This document shows positions 44,695 through 56,869 of a stretch of 64,000 bases of DNA, one piece after another (the stretch's first letter is position 1; every line of letters starts with the position of its first letter). Origin of the DNA: Nannochloropsis salina CCMP1776 (taxonomy: Eukaryota > Sar > Eustigmatophyceae > Eustigmatales > Monodopsidaceae); contig SDOX01000094.1 in assembly GCA_004565275.1 (NCBI GenBank), positions 1 to 64,000 of the forward strand, given 5' to 3'. The notes beneath the pieces were generated by a model, which saw nothing but the letters and a program-made list of their open reading frames with translations, was not told the DNA's origin and did not search any database. Both the position numbers and the translations under genes were made by a program.

Positions 44695-45730
44695 TTACGA
44701 GGCAGCAGCGATCTCAATCATTTCTTGCAGCTCCCCAGTCTGATACATCTCCAGTATGATATCGGATCCGCCTACAATTTGGAGAACGAGAAGGAAAAAA
44801 TGAGACCATGCATCTGGGAAGACAGGAACTGCTCTTTCGCTCGCACATGATAGATTGAGAACCACTGGTGACAGCAACGTACCAATGAAGTCTCCTTGTA
44901 AATAGAGCTGAGGGATGGTAGGCCACGCGCTGTACCTGCGGAAACATGTTCAAATGGGGGTGAGGGAAGAGGAAAAGGAGGTCTTCCCCACTCGCCACGT
45001 GTCGAGTGACAGGCAAGCAATGCGAGGCTAAAGCAAAAGCACGAATATAAAAATATCGTTAGTAGAGGCACAATAACTCGAGAACCAAAAAGCACCTTTT
45101 GATCTCCCCTCGAATGCGTTCATCGGCCAAAACGTCGACGGTCTCATACTCCACCTGCCAAGAAGAGCACAGCATGGGTGAAATGGAAGATCAGTCGAGA
45201 CAAATATTTCCCATTCCCCAAGATAAAGAATTTGGAAAAAAAGCATCCCAAAAGGCCCTGGTATTCTTCGTCGTGCTTTCCCATGTGCATTCGCGCCACC
45301 CCTCTCCCCCTGTTGACCCTACATTCAACTGATCCAAGATCCGGATGGCCGTGTTGCTGAATCCGCACGAAGGAAACAGTCGGGTTCCTTTCATAAAAAG
45401 CACAACTTTGTTGTTTTTTATCAATTCTTCGATTTTGGCGCGGGCTGGAGCGTCGTACTGGGGCTCTCCATCATCGTCAAGGAGACCCTCTGGAACGGCC
45501 CGAAGGGAGGAAGGGAGACAAAAAGGTGTAGAAGGGCCAAGGGCGGAAGCAGGCAAGCGTGCTATAGAGGAAGACCCTGGCTGTGAGTTGGAAATTAAAA
45601 AGGCATGCGACAAGGTCGTCGCAAGCGTGCCAAGGACGAGCAAGGCGAAAAGGGATGCTGTGCGAGAGGAGGAGTTGGAGCGAAGCAGAGAGAGGCCTGA
45701 TGCCGCGCGTGGTACCCAAGGCATAGTCAT
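44695..45730 (-). CDS. Plastid-targeted monothiol glutaredoxin (CGFS type)
   Basis: Four exons close in phase (45,323-45,730; 45,096-45,154; 44,883-44,935; 44,771 down to 44,695), 198 residues. The CGFS active site sits in 'VVLFMKGTRLFPSCGFSNTA', followed by 'YETVDVLADERIRGEIK', 'YSAWPTIPQLYLQGDFIGG' and 'SDIILEMYQTGELQEMI', the standard GRXS14/Grx5 pattern that binds an Fe-S cluster with glutathione (Cys, TIPQ-type Pro loop, GGSD). The N-terminus has a hydrophobic signal ('SLFALLVLGTLATTLSHAF') with Ala-Phe at the predicted cleavage site and a Ser-rich transit segment, the bipartite plastid leader of stramenopiles. The Met at 45,730 is chosen because it gives a compact leader; an ATG at 45,820 is also in frame. 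Confidence 0.85.
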
Positions 45731-46203
45731 GAAATGCGCTGATCCTCCTTGCTGGCGGATATCAATGTAGAGGCGACCAGTCCGCAAACCAGCCCCCCGT
45801 TGCTTGACGTGGCTAAACAAGTGAGAGGAGGAGGTCGAGGTCGAGAATGATTAGGCTAAAGTGAACGCAAAGGCCATCATTGGAAGTCAGAATTACGAGA
45901 ATAACATGGTTTCTTGTCTGCTTCGTGGCCTTCCACGCATGTGTATAGGTCCAAAGCGCTGATAAGAGATGACACAAGAGAGCGGAAGCTTCTCGCATTC
46001 TGGTCATGGACCTTGCTTACTAGAAGCAGCCCCACCCGTGTATGGAAGCGACTAAGCCGCCCATTTTTTGTTTTGACAACGTTGCGCATGCTGACAGCGA
46101 CCCTCACACGTCTTTTATCGCATCCTTTCCCACCCAACGACAGCAGGACTGCTTTTTCGTGTTTCGTAACCCACTGCGGTCCAACCTCCCCTGAGCAACA
46201 CAC
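45731..46203. other. Divergent promoter region (glutaredoxin / oxidoreductase)
   Basis: Spacer of 470 bases between two divergently transcribed genes for plastid redox proteins; no specific element recognised. Confidence 0.4.
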
Positions 46204-48308
46204 ATGACTCCCACATCTACCTCCACCCTTTTCCTCCTCCTCCTCCTCCCCGTCCTGCTTCATGCCCTCACGGCCACCAACACCGCCGCGTTCATCAGGT
46301 TGCACACCACGGGGGCCCTCCATGGCTTTCATAGGTACGTGCCTGCGTCTATCGGACGCCGATATGGGAGGGACAGAACACGAGGATACTTCCTAAGCCT
46401 CTCCTCTCGCATGGTCAGTATTCACCTCTCTCACCCCCCCCCCCCCTCTCACGTACTTCCTTCCACATTGCCTATTCGCAGCTGTCCCCTCGACCGCAGG
46501 TGCGGCCACAGAAGATATCTGGCCGCAGGGACCTCGGGAGGGGGGGGGAAGGCCAAAACGCCTCCGTCGAAGAAGGAAGAGAAAGGGAAAGAGGAGCCTA
46601 CCTGGGGGCGTGTGCAAGTCTTGGAGACGAAACCGGCGGCGGAAGGCCTGTACCACGTGTCGATCGATGCCGGGGACCTCCTTGCGTCGTACTCCACTCC
46701 GGGACAGGTGCGCAAGGAGGGAGGGCGGGAGGGAGGACGGGAGGGAGGACGGGAAGGAGGGTGGGAGGGAGGGCGGGAGACGAAGGGGAAGGAAATGAGG
46801 AAAAGGCGCGTGGCATGCACACAATATGGATGCATTCGATGACTCATTCACGGTGTGCATGTGCTGTTCTCTCTGCGTTCCGATTACCTTCAGTACGTGC
46901 AATTGAAGCCCCATGCGCCAGGGGCGAACCCAAGCTTTATGGCCATCGCCTCTCCCCCACCCGGCGCAAGCGGGAACGGGAGGGCGGAATTTCTGATCAA
47001 GAAGACGGAGGGGACAGCCTGGCTGTGCGAGGCGCGCGCTGGGGAGGTGGGGAGGGAGGGAGGGAAGGAGGGAAGGAGGGAGGGAGGGAAAGGGGTAATC
47101 CCGCCTTGATATGTGGAGGGCTATAGGGAGGGGGATTCAGGGAGCTTCAGAAGAGAGAAGGAGAGAGAAAGACGAGAAAGGGAGGAAGGTGCGGCGATAA
47201 GATGTGAGGTGACCTCTTCGCGTACGGCCCTGGCGATGTTCGCGCCATGTCGTTACATGTACCCTCCCTCCCTCCCTCCCTCCCTCCCTTCCTTCCTTCC
47301 TTCCTTCCTTCCTCGTTCCCAGGAGGTCGACATGACCCCTGCCATGGGAAGAGGCTACCAAGTGCAGAATTTCGATCAGGAGGGGATCAAACACGTCCTT
47401 TTGCTCGCAGCGGGGACTGGCATCGCCCCCATTCGGGCAGCCATTGAGAGTGACGTGCTGGGCTTGGACAAGGTGGGTGCGGCGGATACTAAACATAGGC
47501 TCATCCTGGTCGTTTCTCGCGTCGTGACGTCGGATGGCAGCGAGGAGTTTTTGTTTCGGTGGGGATGGGTCGCCCTGCTGCTCTTTCCCACCCACCCTCC
47601 CTTCCTTTCTCCCTTCCTCCCTTCCTGGATGGAAGATGGAATATGATCCGCAATGACGAGGTGGCAATTTGGAGAGTTTTCCTCCATCACTTTCCGTCGT
47701 TCGCTTCAATCCCCCTTTCTTCCCCTACCCTTGTCGTGTCCTCCCTCTGTCTTTCAGATGTCTCGCTACTCGCGTCTCTACTTCGGAGTCCGCTCGCCGG
47801 CCTACCTCCCGTACACAGAGAAATTTCCTGAGTGGGAGGCGAGGGGGGTCAAGATCATTCCCTGCTTTTCCCGGACGCCGGTGCCTATGAACTCGCCGGG
47901 CTACTGGGGTAAGCCCTTGCTGACATGCCAATTTGAAATTTTGAATTGGAAATGCTGGAACAGATCTTTACATCTCTGTAACATTCGCTGCCCCTCTGTC
48001 CCTAAGCTTGCAGTTTGGGACAAATTGTATTCCAAATGACGACGAATCTGTCCTGTCTGTCGCCGTCTCTTTCAATCTCACTGGGCGCCTCCTTTCCCTC
48101 CTTCCCTTCCTCCAACCCTCCCTCCCGCCCTTTCTTCCTCTCTCTTTCTTTCCTAGGCTACGTGCAACAAGGACTTGCAGGGGACGAAATTCGAAGCCCC
48201 GAGAAGACAGCCGCCCTTCTGTGTGGAATGAAGGACATGACGAACCTCTCCTCCCACGTGCTGAAGGAGAAAGGGGTGAGCCCGGAGAGGATCCTCTTTA
48301 ATTTTTAA
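46204..48308 (+). CDS. Plastid FNR-like FAD/NAD(P)-binding oxidoreductase
   Basis: Exons: 46,204-46,413; an acceptor between 46,482 and 46,529 (not resolved) to 46,707; 46,894-47,046; 47,323-47,472; 47,758-47,908; 48,157-48,308. It begins with a signal peptide ('LFLLLLLPVLLHALTATNTA') followed by Phe, a plastid leader. Core motifs of the ferredoxin-NADP reductase superfamily: 'WGRVQVLETKPAAEGLY', 'YVQLKP', 'FMAIASPP' (FAD site), 'VLLLAAGTGIAPIRAAIES' (nucleotide-binding Gly loop), 'RLYFGVRSPAYLPYTEKFPE' and 'GMKDM' with a C-terminal 'SPERILFNF'. It resembles the plant chloroplast FAD/NAD(P) oxidoreductase type (At1g15140-like) rather than true FNR. The electron partner is unknown. Introns 2 and 3 start with GGGAGG arrays, and intron 3 ends in CCCTCC/CCTTCC arrays. 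Confidence 0.8.
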
Positions 48309-49025
48309 ACTATGGGGGGACACGGGAAGGTCTTGCCGGGGGGGGGGAGAAGAATGTATGTTGAGACCAGCGGAAAAGGAGGGGCGAGTCCATAAATGGT
48401 GTGGGGTGAGAGAAAAATCGTACGGTCAGGCCCTATGCCATCCAATCCAGTCAAGGCCATTCCCCTCCCTTCCAAAAGAAGAAGCAAGTGGCGTGGCGCG
48501 TCTGCGCGTCCTTTCCATGGCTTGGGAGTCTTCCGCGACCTCCCTCGGCAAAGACATACCGTGGCCTCTGTCCTCCTTTTCTCTCAGTGATTCATTCATT
48601 TATTTTACTTCTGCGACGACTCTCCCTTTCTCATTTTCTGTACCAAGCCCCTTCCCAGGCACCCTTTCCTTCATCAACCCTCCTTGCTCTCTTCAATCGA
48701 CCCCATGCAGGTTGCCCAAGACCAACTTCTTTGTGTTTTGTGTTCGGCCGAGGAGACAAAGCATGGCCAAAGAGCAACCACGTAAGCCTCGAACGACCTC
48801 CGGGCACGCAAGCTCACTGGGAACCCAGCTTTAGTTTGCCTCCCCTTCCTTTCCCCACTCGTTTCCCCCAACCTCTTTGCTGCCGCCGTCGCCTCCTCCC
48901 TCACGACTTCCTCGAGTTGCCATTGCTAATGCTCCGTTCAATGTTTCGCATGCTCCGCCTTCTTTCATGCACGTGCTTCGCGCACTGCTCCCACTCCTTC
49001 CCCACCCCTCCTTCCCTTCCCCCCT
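48309..49025. other. Convergent spacer
   Basis: Pyrimidine-rich spacer between two convergent genes; short Pro/Ser-rich frames only. Confidence 0.4.
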
Positions 49026-51797
49026 CTATAGGTCAATCAATTCCGGGTAGTCTTGGATCAGATCTCGCTTGCTCAACACGTCGCTCTCGTCTTGCGGGGT
49101 CCAGAGCACCTCTGTGGCCAGCACATTCTCCCCATCGTCTGTCATCGCATCCGCCGCCAGCGTCTGGGGGAAGGTGCACGGGGAGAGAGGGGGACAGAGA
49201 AGGGCAAGAAGGATTCCATTCCTTGTGAGGGGATACAGAGCTCTCAAGTATCATCCTTAGCTCAAGCCTAGATTGACCTCCTCTTGAGAGAATTCTCCAC
49301 ACGTCGTCGCCCCCGTCTTTACCCCTGTCTTTTTTCTTTTCCTCCTCCTTCCCCTCCCTCCCTCCCTCTTCGTCACCCTTCCCCCGCCCCTACCCACCTG
49401 AAGTGCCTCTCGGAGCTTGGCCGCGCTGTTCAAGGTGCTCCCCATCTAGAACGGCAGAGAGAGGAGGAAGAAGGAAAGGAGGAAGGGAGATTGAAAACGG
49501 CACAACAGACGAAGAAAGCTGCCGGAGCATGCGTCGAGTCCCCAGGGGAGATCAACAGGCAGGGGAAAGCCGGGGCCAAGAGTGATATTTGACGGGAGGG
49601 AGGGAGGGAGGGAGGGAGGNNNNNNNNNNNNNNNNNNNNNNNNNNNNNNNNNNNNNNNNNNNNNNNNNNNNNNNNNNNNNNNNNNNNNNNNNNNNNNNNN
49701 NNNNNNNNNNNNNNNNNNNNNNNNNNNNNNNNNNNNNNNNNNNNNNNNNNNNNNNNNNNNNNNNNNNNNNNNNNNNNNNNNNNNNNNNNNNNNNNNNNNN
49801 NNNNNNNNNNNNNNNNNNNNNNNNNNNNNNNNNNNNNNNNNNNNNNNNNNNNNNNNNNNNNNNNNNNNNNNNNNNNNNNNNNNNNNNNNNNNNNNNNNNN
49901 NNNNNNNNNNNNNNNNNNNNNNNNNNNNNNNNNNNNNNNNNNNNNNNNNNNNNNNNNNNNNNNNNNNNNNNNNNNNNNNNNNNNNNNNNNNNNNNNNNNN
50001 NNNNNNNNNNNNNNNNNNNNNNNNNNNNNNNNNNNNNNNNNNNNNNNNNNNNNNNNNNNNNNNNNNNNNNNNNNNNNNNNNNNNNNNNNNNNNNNNNNNN
50101 NNNNNNNNNNNNNNNNNNNNNNNNNNNNNNNNNNNNNNNNNNNNNNNNNNNNNNNNNNNNNNNNNNNNNNNNNNNNNNNNNNNNNNNNNNNNNNNNNNNN
50201 NNNNNNNNNNNNNNNNNNNNNNNNNNNNNNNNNNNNNNNNNNNNNNNNNNNNNNNNNNNNNNNNNNNNNNNNNNNNNNNNNNNNNNNNNTGCCCCAGGAT
50301 CGATCCTTTGGCGGAGCGATCAGCAACCTGCAGACCGACCTGAGCGAACGACGGGAAGAGGGACGGGAGGAGGGAGGGGAAGGGGGAGGAACCACGATGA
50401 AGAGGGCGCCACGACGCGTCAGACGACCAAGGAAAGACAAGAACGAGACCGTCCCCCTCAAGTGCACCATCCCTAGACAAGGCCCCGATCAGGCCTCCCT
50501 CCCTCGGCCCCTCCCTCGGCCCCTCCCTCCCTTCCCGCCAACCTGAATCTTAAGCACTGTCACGCCAGCCCCGAGGGAGGATGGGGTATCGTCCACGTCA
50601 TCCCACTGGCTCCCGCCGATCGAGTTCTTGATGGCATTGAAGGCTAGGTCAGAGGAGGGGGACGGGAAGGACAACGGTGAGGACAAGGTAGGAGGGAAGG
50701 AGGGAAGAAGGGAGGAAAGGGGAATGGAGGGGGAAGGAGGGAAGGGAGGAGAACCTACCAACGTATGCCAAGCCCCCCAGGACGAGCACGTCAATGGGCG
50801 AGATGCCCGTCCGGTAGGAGACCATCCCGCCGCCCTGGTTGATGGAATGCGACCGGAGGGACGCGGAGGGGTGAGCACTCTGTTCAGCCTGTCAACGCCG
50901 CCCATCGTCAACTTCCCCTCCCTCCTCTTGTCCCCTTCCCTTTAACCCCTGCTCGCTAAGCTCCACTCCTCCCTCTCTTTCCCCTATACGTACGAATCCA
51001 AACGGAGAGAAGGGGGAGAAGCCATAGCCGTACCCCCCGTACGGCAGAACGGGGACGGCCATAGGCACCCGTTCCACGTACCCCCGGGTGGCGGGACCGG
51101 GGGAGTAGGAGCGGGAGGGAGGTGCGGAATATCTGCAAAGGATAAGGAAGAGCACGAAAGGAAAGGAAAAAACACGGGCCATTCAATAGAGGCGCCTGAC
51201 CGGTTCTATTCTGTCATGGCCCCACTGTTTCTCGCCCTGTTCCTTTCCCCTTCCCCCTAATACGCCCTGCATTTCCAACCTTTTTCTTACCTTCGGGTCT
51301 GCGACGGCGCGGATCGGAACCCGCTTCCGCCCACACGTCCACCGCTCCTTTGAGCAGCATCGGCGGCATTGTAAGCACCCAGAGGGGACAAAGCCAACAG
51401 GGCAAGGCACACGTTTCGAGCCAGGGAAGGAAGCCAGGCCAGGGCGGATGTGTCTGGTAGTGGCATGGAAGAAATATGCTCAGAGACAGCACAACCTACG
51501 ATGGGAAATACTTGCGGAAAAGATCAAATTAGGCCCACCTTTCTTCTTGGGCGCCAACGCTTTGCCATCTCCTTTCTTGACGGCGGTCAGGGCAGTAGGA
51601 AAATGGCTTTGCCCGTATACACGTTGCCTTGCAATCCTAGAAATGGCTCCAGGCTGCGAGGAGGAGAGCGCGGGCAGAACCGCCGGAGGAAGAAAGAGAG
51701 AGGAGGAGGACGGCTGCACTTGAAGGGAAGGAGGGACGAAAGCCATTACTACGTCCCCACAGGCCGCCAAACCGAGTAGCAGGGCTACTGCGCGCAT
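49026..51797 (-). CDS. DUF1517 plastid protein (interrupted by assembly gap)
   Basis: Exons: 51,539-51,797; 51,291-51,453; 50,994-51,132; 50,759-50,834; 50,543-50,643; 50,339 into the gap; then 49,398-49,445 and 49,026-49,163. All resolvable phases close. It starts with 'MRAVALLLGLAACGDVVMAF', a signal peptide ending Ala-Phe, and a second hydrophobic stretch in exon 2 ('LARNVCLALLALSPLGAYNA') that suggests thylakoid transfer or a membrane anchor. DUF1517 hallmarks: 'GGRVGGSGFRSAP', 'YGGYGYGFSPFSPFGF', 'DVLVLGGLAYV', 'GAGVTVLKIQVGLQVADRS', 'NSAAKLREALQ' and the highly typical 'EVLWTPQDESDVLSKRDLI' then 'DYPELIDL'. The middle exons lie in the N run. Family members are plant/algal plastid proteins of unknown biochemical role. 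Confidence 0.8.
49620..50289. other. Assembly gap (670 N)
   Basis: Run of N from 49,620 to 50,289, entered on the left directly from a GGGAGG array, inside the DUF1517 gene. It hides at least one exon. Confidence 1.
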
Positions 51798-53085
51798 ACT
51801 GCTTTATTTAATAGTGTATTCGAAAATTCGTGACGATTGTCTGTCTTTTAGGTGTGTCATGGCGTTGCAGTAGCGGTAAGTTGATGATAGCAGCCTTCGC
51901 TCCTCGCAACACTCCTTCCGACTCGTTTCAGTAACTACATAAACCACAAACCATGGCAGCGCGACCCGGCACGCCAGGTCGGAAGCATGAGAGAAAATGT
52001 CAATTACGTAACTACAACCAATATGCCCTATGAACACTTCTTCTCTTCGGAAAAGCGGGCATGCGGCGCGTGACTCAGCTTGCTATCTACAGGCTGTCGA
52101 GGTGGGATCCTATTCCTTCGCTACGCCTTCCGACCAAAAAAAGGAACAAAATCGCTTCCACCGGGCCCCAGTCCTGACGACATGAATGCTAAGCATACGA
52201 CAAGATGTTCGCTCTCAACATTTACCCTGTGACTATCCCTCTTTCGTGTTAAGGGAGACCTCTGACCTGGAGAGGGTCAGCGTCAACTATGTCGACCTCC
52301 CCCCCCCCATACACGCCACTGGTTTCCTGACGCGAAGGTTAATACACAAGACTTGTACACAAGCCAGTAGAGTAAGTGGATTTGAATTTCAATCAACAAT
52401 TGATGAAATGGTGAAAAGTTCTTTGAAGAGAGTTTATCGATGTGTTCATTGGAATAATAAGGGGAAAAAAGGAAACGGCAGTTCAGGGACGTCTGCTCTC
52501 GGAGAGCCCTGAGACTTCTGCCGCCCACCGCCCCTCTTTTCCTTTCCTTCTATGCACCATTTACTCAGCCCCACAACAAGTATCCACGATAAACTTCCTT
52601 CATGGACGTGCTAATAAATTGTTTCAGACAAGAGTAGTAAGTTGTCATGGTGGATGGAGTACCTGTGGTCTCCCATTAATCACGAAAGCAAGCGGAACCC
52701 AGAATTTACGACCATGCCCGCTCCCCGCCGCGGCTGATTTCCATATACCCCCCCGAGGTCGAAAGAGGTTTTATCCATGGCTTTAGATCATATTTTTTTC
52801 CATGAAAGCAAAGGATAAATGCCATATGGACCAAATTCTTGTAATTGGTTGAGTTGCACATAACTTTTGTGTATTCAGAACAGCAAATGTCGCATTTAGA
52901 CCAAGTATTATCTTTTACCCCCCGGGTCGAAGCGTCGTCGTTGCTTCGTGGCATATGGCTCACTCAAATAATTGGTGACTTTAATCAAAATTCCACGGTT
53001 TTGGAACCCGCATTTGAAAGAACAGCAGGGTGTTTATGCGAAGGCATTCGTAGGAAGATTTACTTCCGGGCCTCGACTACAGCTA
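51798..53085. other. Intergenic region with dispersed repeat copy B
   Basis: Between divergent genes. 52,448-52,740 matches 43,447-43,740. A long run of C (52,301-52,309) is present. A frame open from 52,845 joins the next gene in frame and may be a 5' UTR or an N-terminal extension. Confidence 0.4.
52448..52740 (+). repeat. Diverged dispersed repeat, copy B
   Basis: Collinear with 43,447-43,740 in four short blocks, with moderate divergence between them. Same orientation as copy A. Confidence 0.5.
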
Positions 53086-53709
53086 TGGAACCAATAGAGG
53101 AAAGATTACAGGCATGCCCGTTCGACGAAAGAGACCTGCGATTTCTACGAGAAGTCGCATTTGGAGGGCATTCGCCTCGATCAGATGTAGATGGCCACCT
53201 TTTTAGCGCGTGGGAAGTAGACTCGAGGCCCTCCCAGCAAACTATCTTGCACCCGCAACCCAAGCGAAACATACAGGGAGAGTGCCGCTCCTCAATTACA
53301 GAAGATTCAGGGGTATTGCTTGATCATGAGCAGGACGACTTCTTCATGAATGACGTAAATAGCCAAGGGGACGACTCATTTCTTGCCTACTTGGAGGAAG
53401 CAGCGTCGCATCCGCTGCTATCGCCTTCCCCGTGTGAAGGCGTTGCAGCGGCGGAGGATGTAAATATGCCTGATAACATTTGTAACTCGAATCTAAACTT
53501 AGGTCATTCGGTTGACCAGGTTGTCAATGAAATTGAGGATACGCATCCCTTAACGTATGCCCTCGAGGGCATGGAAGAAGAGCCCTACAATCCTTGCGTC
53601 TGGCAGCAGAACCAGCGATATTACTATCCACAGCAGCAAGATCACCATCACCACCACGATCAACACCATCACCACCGACGAGAACAACAACAACAACAAC
53701 AACAACAGC

Positions 53710-53761
<52 letters not shown>

Positions 53762-53778
53762 CCATCACCACCGACGAG

Positions 53779-53843
<65 letters not shown>

Positions 53844-53956
53844 CCACAACAACCACAACAAGAACGACAACAACAACAAGAACGACAACAACAACAACAA
53901 CAAGAACAACAACAAGAACAACAACAACAACAACAACAACTACAACAACAAGAACG

Positions 53957-53990
<34 letters not shown>

Positions 53991-55172
53991 GAACAACATC
54001 AACGCATGCAGTACCGGCAGGTAACCCAGACGCATCGTACCTCCCCTACCGCACCCCTTAATGTCGCATCATCGGCAGGGTCCGCAGCATTACAGTCCAA
54101 TGCCATCCTATCTCAGGGATACCACGGAGACAACCACGGGCCTCCGCCTTCTGTCTCTTCCCCTGCGCCAAGCCTGTTCAGGCCATGGTCTTTCCCCACA
54201 CCAAACACGGCGTCCTCTCTCTCCATTCCCTTGGCTGCTTCTCCGCGCTTGACGCCTCGTATTTTGCCTTCCGTTGTTCCTCTCTCATCGCCGGTTGCAC
54301 CTCCCCCACACTCGCCCTCCGGCCTCCCTCCTAACCTCCGGACCCTTTCCAAACCCTCCTGCCCCTTCTTTCCCGTCCTCATCCGGCTCCTGATCATCGA
54401 TGAAGGCCTTGTCTCTCTTCGAAACACGGTTGCCGGCCTTCAGGTCGCCCTGGCAGCGGCTGCCACCGTGGCCCGGAGATCGATTTCGTGTGCTCCCCAG
54501 ACCTCGCACGCAGGCAATGTCTCCTCGATATGCCTGCCTCAGGAAAGACCGCTTCAATTTGTGGTCGATGCGGCACGAGAGGCCTTGATGGGGATCGAAC
54601 AGCTGGCTCGTCACGACCCTGACGTGGTGATCGTATCGGCAAGCTTGGAGGGTCCAGGAGCCAAGGAGCTGGCGAGGTTGATAAAGAAGACGTGGGGGTA
54701 CAAGGCAGCAATCATTTTGACAGGGAAGGAGGAGGATGGGCGGGAGGAGGAGAAGATGGAAGTGGCTGAATGGAGGAAGAGAGATGACAGTGGAAGGGAA
54801 GATTTGTGGGAGGGAAAGCTCGGAGAAGAGGAGGGAAAAGAAGAAGCCAGGGCAGACCCCAGGTCGGTGGCGGCCAATGTCCCGGGACCAAAAGATCGGG
54901 AGGAAGAGCGGGTGGGCCAGGAGAAAGCGAAAGAAGGCGAGGGAGGCATCTTCGACGGGTGGATACTGCGGCCTTTCTCAGGCTCTTCCCTTCTTGACGT
55001 CGTCTTGAAGGCGCTCGCGCCCCGCTGGAGGGAGATTATCTCCCCTCCGCCCTCGGTCTGTTCCTACTTCCCTCCTGCCTCGGAAGCTGCCGCATCGCCT
55101 CTCCATCTCCTATCCCCACACACATCGACCCTTCATTCCCGTACCAGCGCGGATCGACGGCGAGCCTGGTGA
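53086..55172 (+). CDS. Poly-Gln protein with a degenerate receiver (pseudo-REC) domain
   Basis: A single frame of 695 residues from the ATG at 53,086 ('MEPIEERLQACPFDERDLRF'); the frame is open from 52,845, so the start is not certain. The middle has His-rich and Gln tracts (53,640-54,005) interrupted by a repeated 'HHHHRREQQ', then a Pro/Ser linker. Residues about 450-660 carry a response-regulator-like fold: 'VLIRLLIIDEG' (acidic pair at beta-1), 'DAAREALMGIEQLARHDPDV' 'VIVSASLEGPGAKELARLIK', 'AAIILTG' and 'DGWILRPFSGSSLLDVVLKA'. The phosphoacceptor Asp is Ser, and the conserved Lys of the KPF motif is Arg, so phosphorelay is unlikely. An acidic/basic insertion of about 80 residues precedes the last strand. 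It could be a transcriptional co-regulator or clock-type pseudo-response regulator; this is inference. No DNA-binding domain seen. Confidence 0.65.
53640..54005 (+). repeat. CAA/CAG trinucleotide (poly-Gln) tract with CAC segments
   Basis: Mostly CAA codons with some CAG, CAC, GAA and CGA. The block 'caccatcaccaccgacgagaacaa' occurs twice (about 53,665 and 53,760), so the tract itself has been duplicated. Open in all three plus frames (Gln, Asn, Thr). Confidence 0.95.
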
Positions 55173-56869
55173 TAAAGCCGCGTGTCGGCCTCATACCGTC
55201 CACCGCCTCTCCTGACTCGACCATCCATCCCCCTCAAGAAGAGAGCAACGGTGTAGCGGGTCCAACAACTTCCCTGATACCTTCCTCTCCTTTCTCGTCG
55301 ATCCTCAAGAAGCCCCCCTGCCCTCCTTTCCCTCCCTCCCTCCCTCCACCTATACCTCGCCCTCGACAAACCCTCCAACCCCTGACTCTTGCCCCCAACC
55401 TACTTTGCGCCCCATCCACCGTCCTGTTGCTGATCGAGAAGTGGTAGATGCTGCCCAAACAACACCTGAAGCGTTTCAAGAAAGGAATGTGTTTTTGTCG
55501 GGTAAGTGATAATATCATATAAAGAAAAAGTCGAAGGGGAAGAGTTTCTATGACTTTGCAGCCATGTTCCGCTTGTGTCTGTCCTCTCGTGCAAGCATAC
55601 TGTTCCACTGACAGCATGCAGGCCACTCTCCGCGTTGTTCCTCTTATTGCTCGTCTTGTTTCTCTTATCATTCCTCCATCACTTCATTCCTAGACAGGCC
55701 ACAATAGGAGGGCCCCAACAAAGAGGTTAAGAGCAGGAACTAACGAAGGATGTCAAATGACGAAAGGCGATGGGATAGAGTAAAAGAAATTAGGGGAATA
55801 TAAAGGCACCAGCGACTCACGAAAGAGCAATTTAGAGCCGAACGAACGTTTTATTTTAATACCCACCTGCCTATTCCCTTGAGCAAAAGCATATGGGGAG
55901 GAAGTCCAGGTAAAGTGAAAGAGGATGAAGGGAGTGACAGAGCAAGTGGAACGCTCAAACAAAAGACATAATGATGACACGAGTGTATCTACTACTCAAA
56001 AATTCTTCAAGCGCGAGTTAAGCGGGCGTCGTCACCAGAAATGGAAAGGCAAGAGCTGGCTCTGATGCTCGATCATTGGTATTCTTTGGCTTGCTTTGTA
56101 GAAATAAGACATAGACAAGTTGATCATGCTACACACGTGAAGGATTTTGTCCTTCTGACACTTATTTCACAGCTAAATTGCGCGACATAAGTCCTTGGAA
56201 GTATTGCGGACTAGCTATTCCTTACATCAACCTCCTCTTCAAACAACACCGCAAGTACACCACGCAAATACACTTTTTTGAAAGGCAACCTCATGACGAA
56301 GATCCCATTTTTATTAACAAACGCTTTTTAAAATCCACCTTGAGGAACGTGCTTTGGCTTTGTTTGGCTTTTTCCCCAAGCTATTTTCCCGCGATGACGT
56401 CACTGTTCCCGGTAAGGGCGCCCAGGCCGTTGAAGCCTTCTGAAAATTTGAACCAGAGGACCTTTCTTTACCCACACAAAGATCGTGGCACAAGCAGCTG
56501 AGGCAGCCGATCAATTGCTCGTATTGTATGAAGTCTTTGAGATGATATCGCCATGACGGAGCTTGGACTGGAATTATGTGAGGCTTTTCTCACCCGAATA
56601 TGCGAGTCCTCCTCCCGTCCCCTTGTAGGTATACTAGTCGCAGAGCGTGCTTGCCTACCTTACTAGGAGGGGCCCGGGTAATCCAAATATTCATGAGTCA
56701 GCAAAGACTTTCAAAATGAATGTCTGTGCTATATCATGAAATAAATTCTCCCGCGGATATTCGTTATCGAGTCAACAGCCTTTTTATCTTCCTTTTCTTG
56801 ACCTAAAGTCTACCAGGTCGGGTCTACTTGAGCAGATCGATTCAACCACGACCCCGCGCGACTCCAGCT
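55173..56869. other. Unassigned region upstream of the Reeler-reductase gene
   Basis: 55,200-55,690 is Pro/Ser-rich and could contain 3' exons of the preceding gene (a frame ends 'AFQERNVFLSG' before a GTAAGT donor at about 55,501). A TGACGTCA octamer lies near 56,395. No other gene recognised. Confidence 0.4.

Noticed and set aside
53524-53939. Poly-Val and poly-Leu frames opposite the Gln tract
   Set aside because: Shadow of the CAA/CAG repeat on the other strand.
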